Source: Ruminococcus sp. HUN007 (GTDB lineage: Bacteria; Bacillota; Clostridia; Oscillospirales; Ruminococcaceae). Taken from it: a stretch of DNA of 64,000 bases. The translations under genes were made by a program, and so were the position numbers. The DNA lies in assembly GCF_000712055.1 (NCBI RefSeq), contig NZ_JOOA01000002.1:1550001-1614000 (forward strand), in the 5' to 3' direction. Position 1 is the first letter of the stretch, and every line of letters starts with the position of its first letter. The notes below the pieces were generated by a model. It was not told the origin of the DNA. It did not search any database and saw only the letters and a program-made list of their open reading frames with translations. Below are positions 52,753-61,342 of this stretch, piece after piece.

Positions 52753-54325
52753 TCACTGTGAAACGTCATGTATTTCAACATCAAGGTCAGTTACTGAAAC
52801 TGCACCCTTCGTGCTGCTCCGCATAATATTCTTGAGTGTCGGAAGAACCGATATGTTTACATTTCTGCTCTTTGAAGCCACTGCCGCTTCAAAAGGAACA
52901 GTTATCTTTTCGTCCCCTATTTCAAAAGGCTTTGAAAGGCTTAAAAGTGCGATGTTTATATTATTGAGAAATTCAGTCTGACCTGCAAGGTCCTTTTTCT
53001 GCTTTCTTGCTACCAGAAACTCATCTGATCCTGTACGGTAAACATCTGCGTCCGGGAAGAAACTGTGTATGAGCTTGGCTGTAGTGATAAGGATCATGTC
53101 GCCCGCTTCCTCACCGTAGGCAATGTTCACACTGCTGAAATCCTTTATATTGAAAAGCGCAAAGTAATAGGCCTCATCTTCTGCAAGTTTAACCTTACCC
53201 TCTTCAAAATCGCTGGAAAAAGAAATACGGTTGCGTAATTCTGTAAGAAAATCATTATAAACCGCATTTGCAAGTGATTCTCTTGTTTTCTCGTGCTTTT
53301 CCACGGCGTTATCAAGGCTTATGGCAGTATCTTCACGTTTCTTGTTCAGAACGTTGAACAGAACAATGAGAATGAAACAGAAGATGCTGAAAACTATCAT
53401 GTAACCGCGCATGCTGCCGGAAAGTCTGTACACGCCGGATTCCGTCGCATCGACCATAAACAGCCAGTTGAATTCACTCATGTACGAGTAAAATGACACG
53501 TACTTTTTTCCGTTTTTAGTATAGCTGAATTTGCCGCTGTGATCTTTTCCGGAAGACTTGAGCTTTGAACACAGTGAATCAAGTTCCGCCGAATCTGCCT
53601 CTGTGTTTACCTTTGATGTGTCTTCGTGGAAAATGTATTTCATGTCCGAAAGATCGAGCATAGTATAGAACGCATCGTTCATATCGCGGCTGCTTACGGA
53701 CTCGAGCTGTGACGCAAGACCGTCAGTGTAAATTCCGAGACCGACAAGGCCTGACGGCTTGTTTTCTCCTGTGTAAACAGCTTTGTACATTGATACTATC
53801 TGTTTCTGTGAAGCAGGAGAGGTAATGATGCCGGTGTTGTAAACCCCGTCGCCTTTTTCAGTGAGGATCTGCTGAAGCTCCTTAAGATAGTCGCCGGTTC
53901 TTGTGGTAACGCCCGCTTTCGACCGGTCTGTATGTGCAAGGACTCTGGTGTTCCAGTCACTTACATATAACCCTTCAAGGTTTTCCACATCAGCGGAAAA
54001 TTCCTCAGTATAATTCATGGCAGCTTCAGCAGCTGCTTTATCGTCTGGATTTTCAGTTACACGGCGTATTTCACCTGCGTGACTGTATGCACTCAGAATA
54101 TTCTCCGCACTTTTTACATAATTTCTGATGATCCTGCTGCGTTCATCAGCTATCGTGATCATGTAGCCGTCAGAACTGCGGGCTGCACTCGAACTTATGA
54201 TCTGGGTTATCCCCATCGAAAGAATAAACATAAGGACCAGCTGAAGCAGCAGAAAAAAATTGAGCGCTGAAACTGAACGCCCGGCCTTTTTTTCTGCCGC
54301 CGGACTTCGGACCTGATCTGCTCAT
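52753..54325 (-). CDS. Membrane sensor diguanylate-cyclase-like protein (Cache + GSDEF), frame broken near N terminus
   Basis: The main frame (52753-54231) has a dCache-like extracytoplasmic sensor (YVSDWNTRVLAHTD, GLVGLGIYTDGLASQLES), a membrane helix, then a GGDEF-type domain with YRTGSDEFLVA. The main frame lacks the first membrane helix. An ATG at 54325, overlapping the stop of the upstream gene (ATGA), opens MSRSGPKSGGRKK. After a run of seven A (54287-54293) the other frame gives AGRSVSALNFFLLLQLVL and joins MFILSMG. Dropping one A makes one protein of about 523 aa. Cyclase activity with GSDEF is plausible but unproven. Confidence 0.82.
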
Positions 54326-55068
54326 ATCTGTTTAGACTCCTCTGCATCGGTATCTTCGAATAGTGTGTTAAGCTTATTCTTAAGCAGATTATTTACTCCG
54401 CTCTGGTTCGGGCGAACAGCAGCTCTCATTGAAACAGGAGCATTGGAACGCATGTTTCCCGACATCATACCATACTGGCCTGATACATAGGACATATTTG
54501 ACTGCATGGCATTCGATCTGAGATATACTGGGTTGTTACGTGACACAGGCGAACTCATGCCTGTATTCGGCATACCCTGAGGGGCCATGTAAAGAGATGC
54601 TCCCCTGTTTGATTCAGGCACAGTGGTATAAACGCTGTACCCTTTTGACATTCCCGGCATCATACGGTCCGGAACTGCTGCATAACGGCCTACATCGGTT
54701 ATCGGAATGTTGCCGTTTGGTGTAACTATAAGAGCACGGGAGTTTTCCGGATTAATACCCATAATATATGAAATACATCCGTTGCACGGCAGAATAGGTA
54801 TGACCGTACATGAATTGAAAACTGTAACCGCCTTTATTTTTGTGATCCCGTCAGCCTGCATTTTTTTCAGTGCGTTTATTTCTGCATGAACGTTTTCGGA
54901 AGAATCGTCCTTTACAACATATTCGTTATATGCCGTATATACATTTCCGTTTCCTGCACATATAACACAGACCGTATCTCCGGCAAGAGGATTATGCCTT
55001 TTGTCGTATCGTTTTCTTATTACGTCTATTGCTGTGTCGATCATAAATCTGTAGTTCATTGTACGCAC
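54322..55068 (-). CDS. Cytidine-deaminase-fold protein with long Met/Asn/Ser-rich tail
   Basis: A 248-aa protein. The zinc site of the CDA fold is visible: NVHAEINALK (His-Ala-Glu, near residue 60) and ILPCNGCISYI (Cys-x-x-Cys, near 93). The first 130 residues match a CDA-like domain. The remaining 115 are low-complexity, rich in Met, Asn, Ser and Pro (MPGMSKGY, NTGMSSPVSRNNP). The start is probably the GTG at 55068, with GAGAGG upstream. It is co-transcribed with the GGDEF-like gene downstream (4-nt overlap). The substrate is unknown; it is unlike a housekeeping Cdd. Confidence 0.75.
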   Translation of the reverse strand: MRTMNYRFMIDTAIDVIRKRYDKRHNPLAGDTVCVICAGNGNVYTAYNEYVVKDDSSENVHAEINALKKMQADGITKIKAVTVFNSCTVIPILPCNGCISYIMGINPENSRALIVTPNGNIPITDVGRYAAVPDRMMPGMSKGYSVYTTVPESNRGASLYMAPQGMPNTGMSSPVSRNNPVYLRSNAMQSNMSYVSGQYGMMSGNMRSNAPVSMRAAVRPNQSGVNNLLKNKLNTLFEDTDAEESKQI

Positions 55069-55173
55069 TTCATCCTCTCCGGAAAAAATTTTTCTGATAT
55101 TCCCTGAAAATTTTAATGTTATCAGCTAATTGCACATTTTCTCAGCTAATATCTTGCATAATTCTACATATAT

Positions 55174-55202
55174 ATTATATCATAGCAAAATTTTAATATC
55201 AA
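55174..55202 (-). promoter_or_regulatory. Promoter of the CDA-like/GGDEF-like unit
   Basis: On the minus strand TTGATA (55197-55202), 17 nt and TATAAT (55174-55179). Downstream in the leader, TCAGCTAAT occurs twice at 20-nt spacing (55122 and 55142), a possible regulator site. The rest of the 55203-55335 gap has no gene. Confidence 0.75.
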
Positions 55203-55335
55203 TATGCATAACACAAAAATATCCGTTTATAATTTGTACGCAATTGCAGAAAAGCAGATAATACCGGAAATAACCGTTTCCGGATCACTTTTGAGAACGC
55301 GGCCGGCTGACACTGCGGATTTTTTTCAGAAAAAA

Positions 55336-55364
55336 TTGATTATTCCGCCGTCATGTGCTATAAT
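55336..55364 (+). promoter_or_regulatory. Promoter of thrH
   Basis: TTGATT (55336-55341), 17 nt and perfect TATAAT (55359-55364), about 75 nt before the thrH start. Confidence 0.82.
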
Positions 55365-55439
55365 TACATAGACAGTGCACGCTTACGGCAGCAGGCCGGC
55401 AGCGGAAATAACAAACAACATTTCAAAGGAGTTTTTATC

Positions 55440-56048
55440 ATGTCTATGTACATTACTTGTCTCGACCTTGAAGGCGTACTCGTTCCTGAGATCTGGATCG
55501 CTTTTGCTGAAGCATCAGGTATTCCGGAGCTTAAGATCACAACCCGCGAGGAGCCTGACTACGACAAGCTTATGAAATACAGGATCGGTATTCTGAAGGA
55601 ACACGGTCTCGGCCTTAAGGAGATCCAGGAAACTATCGCAAAGATCGATCCGATGCCGGGCGCAAAGGAATTCCTCGACGAACTCCGTTCATTCACACAG
55701 GTCATCATCATCAGCGACACATTCTCACAGTTTGCAGGCCCGCTCATGAAGAAGCTCGGCTACCCTACTATTTTCTGCAACACTCTTGAAGTAGCAGAAA
55801 GCGGCGAGATCACAGGTTTCAAGATGAGAGTTGAAAATTCAAAGTTCACAACTGTAAAGGCTTTACAGTCCATCGGCTTTGAAACTATCGCAAGCGGCGA
55901 CAGCCACAACGACCTCGGTATGATCAGAGCAAGCAAGGCAGGTTTCCTCTTCAAGAGCCCTGACAGCATCAAGGCAGAAAACCCTGATCTTCCGGCTTAC
56001 GAAACATATGATGAACTCATGAATGCTATAAAGAAGGCTATGGATTAA
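55440..56048 (+). CDS. thrH: ThrH-type HAD phosphatase / phosphotransferase
   Basis: A 202-aa protein. The start is the ATG at 55440 (MSMYITCLDLEG), with AAAGGAG 8 nt upstream. HAD motif I is CLDLEGVLVPEIW, the variant typical of ThrH, followed by IIISDTFSQFAGP (motif II), the Lys region and GDSHNDLGM (motif IV). ThrH acts as a phosphoserine phosphatase and can pass phosphate to homoserine. Single-gene unit with its own promoter and terminator. Confidence 0.9.
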   Translation: MSMYITCLDLEGVLVPEIWIAFAEASGIPELKITTREEPDYDKLMKYRIGILKEHGLGLKEIQETIAKIDPMPGAKEFLDELRSFTQVIIISDTFSQFAGPLMKKLGYPTIFCNTLEVAESGEITGFKMRVENSKFTTVKALQSIGFETIASGDSHNDLGMIRASKAGFLFKSPDSIKAENPDLPAYETYDELMNAIKKAMD

Positions 56049-56090
56049 TCCTTAAACGCCAAACGTAAATCAAAACACCTCAGTAATGGT

Positions 56091-56140
56091 GGCGCCTGCG
56101 GCGCAATTGTGAAACGAGCTGTCTCGAAAGACAGCTCGTT
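56091..56140 (+). terminator. thrH terminator with attached GCGCC palindrome
   Basis: GGCGCCTGCGGCGC (56091-56104) is followed by ACGAGCTGTCT-cgaa-AGACAGCTCGT (56114-56139) and TTTTTTCT. The same two-part design recurs near 58030 and 59527. Confidence 0.85.
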
Positions 56141-56152
56141 TTTTCTATATTG

Positions 56153-57244
56153 TCAACCACCATGTCGACTAATCTCCTGCATGTATTTCGCTCCTGTAAC
56201 TGTCGCAGGTATGCGGTAGGCAGGCGGAAGGTTAGAAAGCACCACCACAGCCAGCTGATTTTCAGCATCAAAAGCAAGATAACAGTTGTAGTCACCGGTG
56301 CCGCCATTGTGCCAGCAGTAGCCATTCTTTTCGTCAATCATCCATCCCATACCGATGCTGTCCATGTTTATATCCATCGACTTGTACATACCCGAAGATG
56401 CATTTATCATTTTAAGCTTCTCACGGCATCTGCCGAAATGCTCGTCATCATTCATAAGCAGCTGTGCATAGCGCATCATGTCTTCGATATCAGATGTGAC
56501 CGCACCTGCCGGGATATATGCATCACCGTCAGCCCAGTCCCAGTAATTATCGAGATCACCCTTCGTTTTCGAGATGCCGGTATGACCCAAGCCGAGATCA
56601 CCACTTATAAAATCGTTAAGGAGTGTGGTGTAGTCCTTTCCGTAAACACTTTCAAGCACAAGGCCGAGTGTTGCATAGCCGAAATTTGAATATTTAAAAC
56701 CGTATTCTCCGTTTCCGGTGTTCAGTTTATTTAACCTGTTTAACAGCATATCCTTGCTGACACCGTAAAAATCATTGCGACCGTTAAGATGATTTGAAAT
56801 CATCGGCTTTTCAAAATAATATCCCCTGAACCCGGAAGTATGGGTAAGCAGTTTCTCAATGGTCGGATAGCTGTTCGAAGGTGTAAGTTTCAGATATTTA
56901 TCGACCGTATCGTTAAGATCAATAAGCCCCTCTGAACATGCCCTGTTCACAAGAGCCGCGGTCATGGTCTTGGTTAGCGACCCTACCTCATAGATGTGAT
57001 TTGTGTCAGTTACCAGTTCCTCGCCGTTCTGTCCGTACACTTTGACTGTCATCTGCGATCCCTGTATCAATCCCACGGTAACGACCGCATCCGCCCTGTC
57101 CTTCGTCGTGTATTTTATGGTATCAAGTGCGGTCATTTCAGGTATTTTATCAAGTTTCGACTTCATAAAAGCAACTGCGCCTACCGCCGCTAATGCCAGT
57201 ACACCAGCTGTTATGGCAACTGCCTTCTTTTTTGATTTTTTCAT
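56153..57244 (-). CDS. Serine hydrolase, class C beta-lactamase fold, membrane-anchored
   Basis: A 363-aa protein with an N-terminal membrane anchor (AVAITAGVLALAAVGAVAF). The active-site Ser-x-x-Lys is EVGSLTKTMT, the Tyr-x-Asn is KYSNFGYATLG, and the third box is CWHNGGTGDY. The family includes D-aminopeptidases, esterases and penicillin-binding-like proteins; the true substrate cannot be told. It lies 32 nt after the PPTase gene and is probably co-transcribed. Confidence 0.85.
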   Translation of the reverse strand: MKKSKKKAVAITAGVLALAAVGAVAFMKSKLDKIPEMTALDTIKYTTKDRADAVVTVGLIQGSQMTVKVYGQNGEELVTDTNHIYEVGSLTKTMTAALVNRACSEGLIDLNDTVDKYLKLTPSNSYPTIEKLLTHTSGFRGYYFEKPMISNHLNGRNDFYGVSKDMLLNRLNKLNTGNGEYGFKYSNFGYATLGLVLESVYGKDYTTLLNDFISGDLGLGHTGISKTKGDLDNYWDWADGDAYIPAGAVTSDIEDMMRYAQLLMNDDEHFGRCREKLKMINASSGMYKSMDINMDSIGMGWMIDEKNGYCWHNGGTGDYNCYLAFDAENQLAVVVLSNLPPAYRIPATVTGAKYMQEISRHGG

Positions 57245-57276
57245 TCAAACCTCTCTGCTTATTAAACTGTGTTTTG

Positions 57277-57930
57277 TTATTTCAGAAGCATTCCCTTTAA
57301 GCTTTCAAAAAGTTCATCAGCTGTTATCATCTTAAGAACAGTCTCTTCGTCAGTGTCCTGACAGGATGTAACCGTCATGCCGCTATCAACGTCAAAGGAA
57401 ACAAACCGGCATCCGGTAGAATCATCGAGAACGTCGAAGGTGTTAAGGCCTTTTGAAAGTCCGGTGCCGAGATATTTCACGTAGGCTTCCTTGGCTGTCC
57501 ATATCTCTGCAAACGTTTTTTCTTTACGTGTATAGATAGCCTCATATTCATTTTCCGTAAAATGCCTGCGGGCAATGTTTTCTTTTTCACGGTCGGTGCG
57601 TTCGATATCCACTCCGACTGAACGTTTACCGCAGACAAATGCTACATATCCTCCGGCATGAGAGAAGGAAAACTGGAAGTCATCCCTTCCGTGAAGAAAC
57701 GGCTTTCCGTGTTCGCCGTAGTCGAAACGGATATCTTCATTTTTCATTCCGGTATGAAGGATGATCTGAATCCTTACGGTAAGTTCCGCCAGAACGGATG
57801 TTATCCTGTCCCGCTCCGAACGCATTCTTTCCACTCTTTCACGCCGTTCCGGCGAAATATATTTTACGAATCTTCCGCAGTACGAATCAAAATCCGCCTC
57901 CGGATCCGCTTTCACCACAAGTATCTCCAT
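57277..57930 (-). CDS. 4'-phosphopantetheinyl transferase (Sfp-like)
   Basis: A protein of about 217 aa. The start is the ATG at 57930 (MEILVVKADP), with AGAGGGAG upstream. Motifs are FSFSHAGGYVAF, SVGVDIERTDR (Mg-binding Asp and Glu) and WTAKEAYVKYLGTGLS, the Sfp-type signature. It loads phosphopantetheine onto carrier proteins. No carrier protein or NRPS/PKS gene is in this window. Confidence 0.9.
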   Translation of the reverse strand: MEILVVKADPEADFDSYCGRFVKYISPERRERVERMRSERDRITSVLAELTVRIQIILHTGMKNEDIRFDYGEHGKPFLHGRDDFQFSFSHAGGYVAFVCGKRSVGVDIERTDREKENIARRHFTENEYEAIYTRKEKTFAEIWTAKEAYVKYLGTGLSKGLNTFDVLDDSTGCRFVSFDVDSGMTVTSCQDTDEETVLKMITADELFESLKGMLLK

Positions 57931-58026
57931 CTGTCTTCTCCCTCTGCAATTGTTTTCGTTATTTTTATTATAAAGGTTTAACTGTTTTATTTCAATACTT
58001 TTCTTATATCTCAGGATCATAACGGC

Positions 58027-58239
58027 TGCGCCTGCGGCGCAGTTATAAAACAAGCTGCCTCAAAAAGGCAGCTCGTTTTTCTATAGCAGTCTTCGGCCGG
58101 AACGGGTGAAGACTACTTTTTCGGCATCATATACACCAGAACTCCTTTTACTATAAACAGCAGAAACATCACCGTGACCGCATAGGGCAGTCTTGCAGCT
58201 GTGAGAAACAGTACCGAAACAATGCTTAAAACAAACGAG
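58027..58239. repeat. Repeat copy A: GCGCC palindrome, terminator stem and 164-bp block duplicated at 61790
   Basis: TGCGCC-TGC-GGCGCA is followed by AGCTGCCT-caaaa-AGGCAGCT (58053-58073, minus-strand terminator of the HTH gene). From 58076 a 164-bp block covers the last 42 codons of the HTH gene and recurs at 61790-61953 with only four mismatches and no gaps. Confidence 0.85.
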
Positions 58240-58724
58240 ATTACCGTCAGTGTATTCCTTCCATTTTCGATATACCTTCGGTTCATGACCAGTTTTGCCG
58301 TACCGGTGACCATCAGCAGAACGAATAAAGCAAAGCAGATACACGCCGGAGCAAATGATTTCTGTGCAAATTCAAACAGACTGACCGCTGAAAAGCTGCC
58401 GCTCACTTTTTCAGGATAAAGAGGCAGAAGCAGCGGCAGTACACACATTATATCAGCAAATCCTGCAAGCATGTCAAGCAGATCACTGATATTTTTACGG
58501 TTCTCATCCTGTGCAGCATTTATAAGCTCATCAGATGACAGCAGTTCATCTACCGAAACCGAAAAGAATTTTGAGATCTCCTTTAAGGAATCAATGTTCG
58601 GATATCCCCTGCCGGATTCCCATTTGGAAACAGCCGTCCTGGATACAAACAGCTTCGCGGCAAGTTCCTCCTGCGTAAGGCCATGCTGTTTCCTTAAGTT
58701 CTGTAGTTTTTCGCTGAAATCCAT
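58113..58724 (-). CDS. XRE-family HTH regulator with C-terminal membrane helices
   Basis: A 203-aa protein. The HTH covers residues 5-60 (LRKQHGLTQEELAAKLFVS, RTAVSKWESGRGYPN). A linker and four membrane segments fill the rest. This layout is common in clostridia, where a membrane-tethered repressor senses envelope state. It starts directly at the stop of the PAP2 gene (TAA-ATG), so the two are translationally linked. Its 3' end exists as a duplicated fragment at 61827. Confidence 0.85.
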   Translation of the reverse strand: MDFSEKLQNLRKQHGLTQEELAAKLFVSRTAVSKWESGRGYPNIDSLKEISKFFSVSVDELLSSDELINAAQDENRKNISDLLDMLAGFADIMCVLPLLLPLYPEKVSGSFSAVSLFEFAQKSFAPACICFALFVLLMVTGTAKLVMNRRYIENGRNTLTVISFVLSIVSVLFLTAARLPYAVTVMFLLFIVKGVLVYMMPKK

Positions 58725-59381
58725 TTATTTTTCCTCCATCATGTTCACAGTACCGTGATAGATCAGATATAACCCGGCACTGAGCAGCAGCGCACCAATA
58801 ATATCTGTCAGCCAGTGCACTCCGGATACTGTTCGTCCGATTACCATAAAAGCTGTAAAAACGACTGTAAATACGTACAGAGCGCATCTCAAAGCGGTAT
58901 TTTTCATCCTGCGGCGAACTTCAAATGCAAGTGTCGGCATCACACTGACCACAAGAAGCGTGGTGGATGACGGATAAGAGGCTTCCATACGTCCTTCGAT
59001 CAGCACCGGCCGGTAATTTAACGGTATCATCTCAAATATAAGATATCCTGCAATCACAAGTATATAGTATACGCCAAGAAGAAGGATGTCGCCGTCTACT
59101 TTAAAGAGATTTTTCCTTTTTACAAGCTGGATAAGTCCCATCACACCGAACACCATACACACTGCGATTGGAACCAGTCCAAGCCAGTCTGTTATAGTAT
59201 AGATGCTCATATGCACTCCCGTCAACCTGTGAAATGCAAGATTCATCGCAGCAAATCCGATATCTGTTCCGTTCTGACCCGCAGGCCGGACATCCACGGT
59301 CTGTATAAGCATAGTCCAGATGACAAATGCCGCCATCATAATAAGTCCTGCGATAAGTAATTTCCTTCCGTCCTTTTTCAT
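58725..59381 (-). CDS. PAP2-family membrane phosphatase
   Basis: A 218-aa protein with about six membrane segments and the PAP2 boxes SYPSSTTLL and GRTVSGVHWLTDIIG, holding the catalytic His residues. The first box (KxxxxxxRP) reads LNYRPVL. It probably dephosphorylates a lipid phosphate such as undecaprenyl pyrophosphate or phosphatidate. It is first in the unit with the HTH membrane regulator. Confidence 0.83.
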   Translation of the reverse strand: MKKDGRKLLIAGLIMMAAFVIWTMLIQTVDVRPAGQNGTDIGFAAMNLAFHRLTGVHMSIYTITDWLGLVPIAVCMVFGVMGLIQLVKRKNLFKVDGDILLLGVYYILVIAGYLIFEMIPLNYRPVLIEGRMEASYPSSTTLLVVSVMPTLAFEVRRRMKNTALRCALYVFTVVFTAFMVIGRTVSGVHWLTDIIGALLLSAGLYLIYHGTVNMMEEK

Positions 59382-59471
59382 AATTCATTCTGTATCCTTT
59401 CTGTTATTGCCTTCCGGCTGATTTAAGAATAATACAGAACTGATAAACAGTAAAGAATTGCTTCGTCACAT

Positions 59472-59620
59472 CGGTGACACGAAGCGTGTCACCGCGTAAA
59501 TACGGCGTTTGCGCCCTTTAAAAGGATGCGCCTGCGGCGCAGTTATAAAACAAGCTGCCTCGAAAAAGGCAGCTTGTTTTTTTCCATAGCAGTCTTCAGC
59601 CGGCACGGGTGAAGACTGCA
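59472..59620. repeat. Cluster of palindromic repeats
   Basis: CGGTGACAC-gaagc-GTGTCACCG (59472-59494), TGCGCC-TGC-GGCGCA (about 59527-59541), CAAGCTGCCT/AGGCAGCTTG (59551-59576) with T tract, then a partial copy of the 58076 block (CATAGCAGTCTTC...GGTGAAGACTGC). Confidence 0.8.
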
Positions 59621-59621
59621 T

Positions 59622-59795
59622 TTAATTCAAATAATTATCCAGATACTCCTGCGGTAATATTGCCTTGACTCTGCTGTTAGAAAAATCCTCAATATTTCGA
59701 GTAATAATGTAATCAGCATCAAATGAGAAAGCGCACTCCATCTGGAGACAGTCTTCAAAATCAATGAATTTCTCATTTTTCACAGCCAAGTACTC
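59622..59795 (-). pseudogene. C-terminal remnant of a PIN-domain (VapC-type) toxin
   Basis: Fifty-seven codons directly after the stop of the upstream antitoxin-like gene read EYLAVKNEKFIDFEDCLQME, then DADYIITRNIEDF and end near LPQEYLDNYLN. The DFEDCLQ and ADYIITRN blocks are typical of the C-terminal half of PIN toxins. The N-terminal half with the first catalytic Asp is missing. The ATG overlapping the antitoxin stop opens MRVLGCEK, the usual PIN start MRVL, before ending. An internal deletion is the simplest explanation. Confidence 0.75.
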
Positions 59796-60041
59796 TCATA
59801 GATCATATTTCTCCCTAAAATAATCATCAAGAGCTTCTTCCTCATCGACTTCAAATGGAGGAATATTTTCTATAAGTTTATCAAGTCTGTTAAACGCTTC
59901 AATTGAACTGCGATTTTCCGTATCGGTTTCTGATTCATCATCCTGCTTCGGATACAGTCTTCCGAATAATGATAAAAACAGCTGCAAATCACTTTCTGTC
60001 ATATGTTCTATCAATGTAAATGCCATTTCTCTTGTGCTCAT
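59796..60041 (-). CDS. Antitoxin-like small protein next to PIN remnant
   Basis: An 81-aa acidic protein beginning MSTREMAFTLIEHMTESDL and ending DDYFREKYDL, in the position and style of small antitoxins found before PIN toxins in clostridia. GGAGCTGG precedes the ATG. Its former partner toxin is only a remnant, so it may be an orphan antitoxin. Confidence 0.6.
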   Translation of the reverse strand: MSTREMAFTLIEHMTESDLQLFLSLFGRLYPKQDDESETDTENRSSIEAFNRLDKLIENIPPFEVDEEEALDDYFREKYDL

Positions 60042-60152
60042 AGAACCAGCTCCTTTCCATATTCATTCTGCTAATGTGTTTCTATAATTATTATACTATA
60101 ATTTACAATGAAAATCTATACTGATTTTTTTCAGTCTCAGCATTGCTTTGTC

Positions 60153-60200
60153 ACCGCAAAATCGCAAAATTTAAAAAACCGGTTTTACCGCAAAATCGCA
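60153..60200. promoter_or_regulatory. Tandem 14-bp repeats upstream of Uma2 gene, possible operators
   Basis: ACCGCAAAATCGCA occurs at 60153-60166 and 60187-60200 (34-nt period). Between them lies the palindrome AAAACCGGTTTT (60175-60186), and a looser TGCGAAATCACA follows at about 60223. They sit about 55-100 nt before the Uma2 promoter and may bind a regulator. Confidence 0.45.
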
Positions 60201-60254
60201 TTTTTTATAAAACTGATTATAATGCGAAATCACATTCCTGTCAATGCAAAATGG

Positions 60255-60283
60255 TTGAAAGGCATCCGATTTTATGGTACAAT
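60255..60283 (+). promoter_or_regulatory. Promoter of Uma2 gene
   Basis: TTGAAA (60255-60260), 17 nt and TACAAT (60278-60283), about 29 nt before the ATG at 60312. Confidence 0.75.
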
Positions 60284-60311
60284 AATACAAACAATCATCG
60301 GAGGTGTTACT

Positions 60312-60854
60312 ATGCCACTACATCAGGAAAACAGATTTACTGCCGACAAATACTTTGCCCTGACTCCTCAGTCTTCTGAACGCACAGAACTCATCGGCGG
60401 AAAAATAGTAACACAGACAGCTTCCGGAGTTATCCACCAGGATATAGCCGGCGGTATTTACGCTGAAATAAGACAGTTTATCAGAAATAAAAAAGGAAAC
60501 TGCAAACCGTTCATCGCTCCGTTTGACGTTAAACTTACCGATGATACAGTTGTCCAGCCAGATGTTCTGGTTGTCTGCGATACTTCCCGCCTTGACGATA
60601 AACGCTGCTACGGCGCGCCGGATTTCATCGCCGAGATCGTTTCATCAAACCGGTTTGATGACTACAACAGAAAACTTGAACTTTACAAACTGTCCGGCGT
60701 ACGCGAATACTGGGTCATCGATCCGATTGAACGTAAAACAACCGTATTCACATTTGAAGATACTGTGAATATTTCTTTCTATCCGTTTGAAACACCGGTT
60801 CCGGTAAATATCTATAAAGGTGAATTATCGATCGTTATTGCTGATCTGCTATAA
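60312..60854 (+). CDS. Uma2-family PD-(D/E)XK-fold protein
   Basis: A 180-aa protein. The start is the ATG at 60312 (MPLHQENRF), with CGGAGGTG upstream; the longer upstream frame would run over the promoter. Uma2 features are visible: YFALTPQSSERTELIGGKIV, VVQPDVLVVCD, GAPDFIAEIVS and KLELYKLSGVREYWVIDP. These place Asp, Glu and Lys as in the PD-(D/E)XK nuclease fold. The family is abundant in some genomes, but its cellular role is uncertain. Confidence 0.88.
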   Translation: MPLHQENRFTADKYFALTPQSSERTELIGGKIVTQTASGVIHQDIAGGIYAEIRQFIRNKKGNCKPFIAPFDVKLTDDTVVQPDVLVVCDTSRLDDKRCYGAPDFIAEIVSSNRFDDYNRKLELYKLSGVREYWVIDPIERKTTVFTFEDTVNISFYPFETPVPVNIYKGELSIVIADLL

Positions 60855-61080
60855 TTTCAGTTGCAGCATTTAAATCAGATTTCGATTTTTCAATAACAGA
60901 TAAATGCCGCAGGCGTGCTATATAAAAGGTTGCGCCAAAGGCGCAATTCAATATATAAGTCTTATAACACTTTTGAGCGTTTCTTTATTCACAGCTCATA
61001 CCGTATACTACACATACGCTGACAATTTTCAAAATGATTTTGCGGATTCAGTAGATTTACGATTACAGATATGGTATAAT
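60855..61080. promoter_or_regulatory. Intergenic hairpin and promoter before toxin-antitoxin pair
   Basis: TTGCGCC-AAA-GGCGCAA (60930-60946) is a member of the local GCGCC hairpin family, without a T tract. An extended -10, TGGTATAAT (61072-61080), with a weak TAGATT -35 precedes the antitoxin by about 40 nt. Nothing else is seen. Confidence 0.5.
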
Positions 61081-61120
61081 ATTAACAAGAAAAAATCAAA
61101 TCTGAAAGGACGTGAGCCAT

Positions 61121-61342
61121 ATGTATGCAGCAGTATCTGGATATTACGACGGTAACCATATAGTAATGAACGAAGCCATGGATCTTTCTGTTGGTCAGGA
61201 AGTGATTATAACCATTCTTGATACGAAAAAAAGCAGAAAGAAAAATATAGACCTGAACAAATATGCCGGTCGTGGCAGAAAAATGTTTGACGGCAATGCT
61301 GACGAATTTATAAAGGAGCTCAGAGACAGTGACCGGTTATAA
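61121..61342 (+). CDS. Antitoxin-like protein of a PIN toxin pair
   Basis: A protein of about 73 aa. The start is the ATG at 61121 (MYAAVSGYYDGNH), with AAAGGA 10 nt upstream. The N terminus reads like a short beta-rich, AbrB-like or DUF2281-type DNA-binding part (GNHIVMNEAMDL), followed by a charged tail ending KELRDSDRL that would wrap the toxin. It overlaps the PIN gene by 14 nt, the usual toxin-antitoxin layout. Confidence 0.72.
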   Translation: MYAAVSGYYDGNHIVMNEAMDLSVGQEVIITILDTKKSRKKNIDLNKYAGRGRKMFDGNADEFIKELRDSDRL

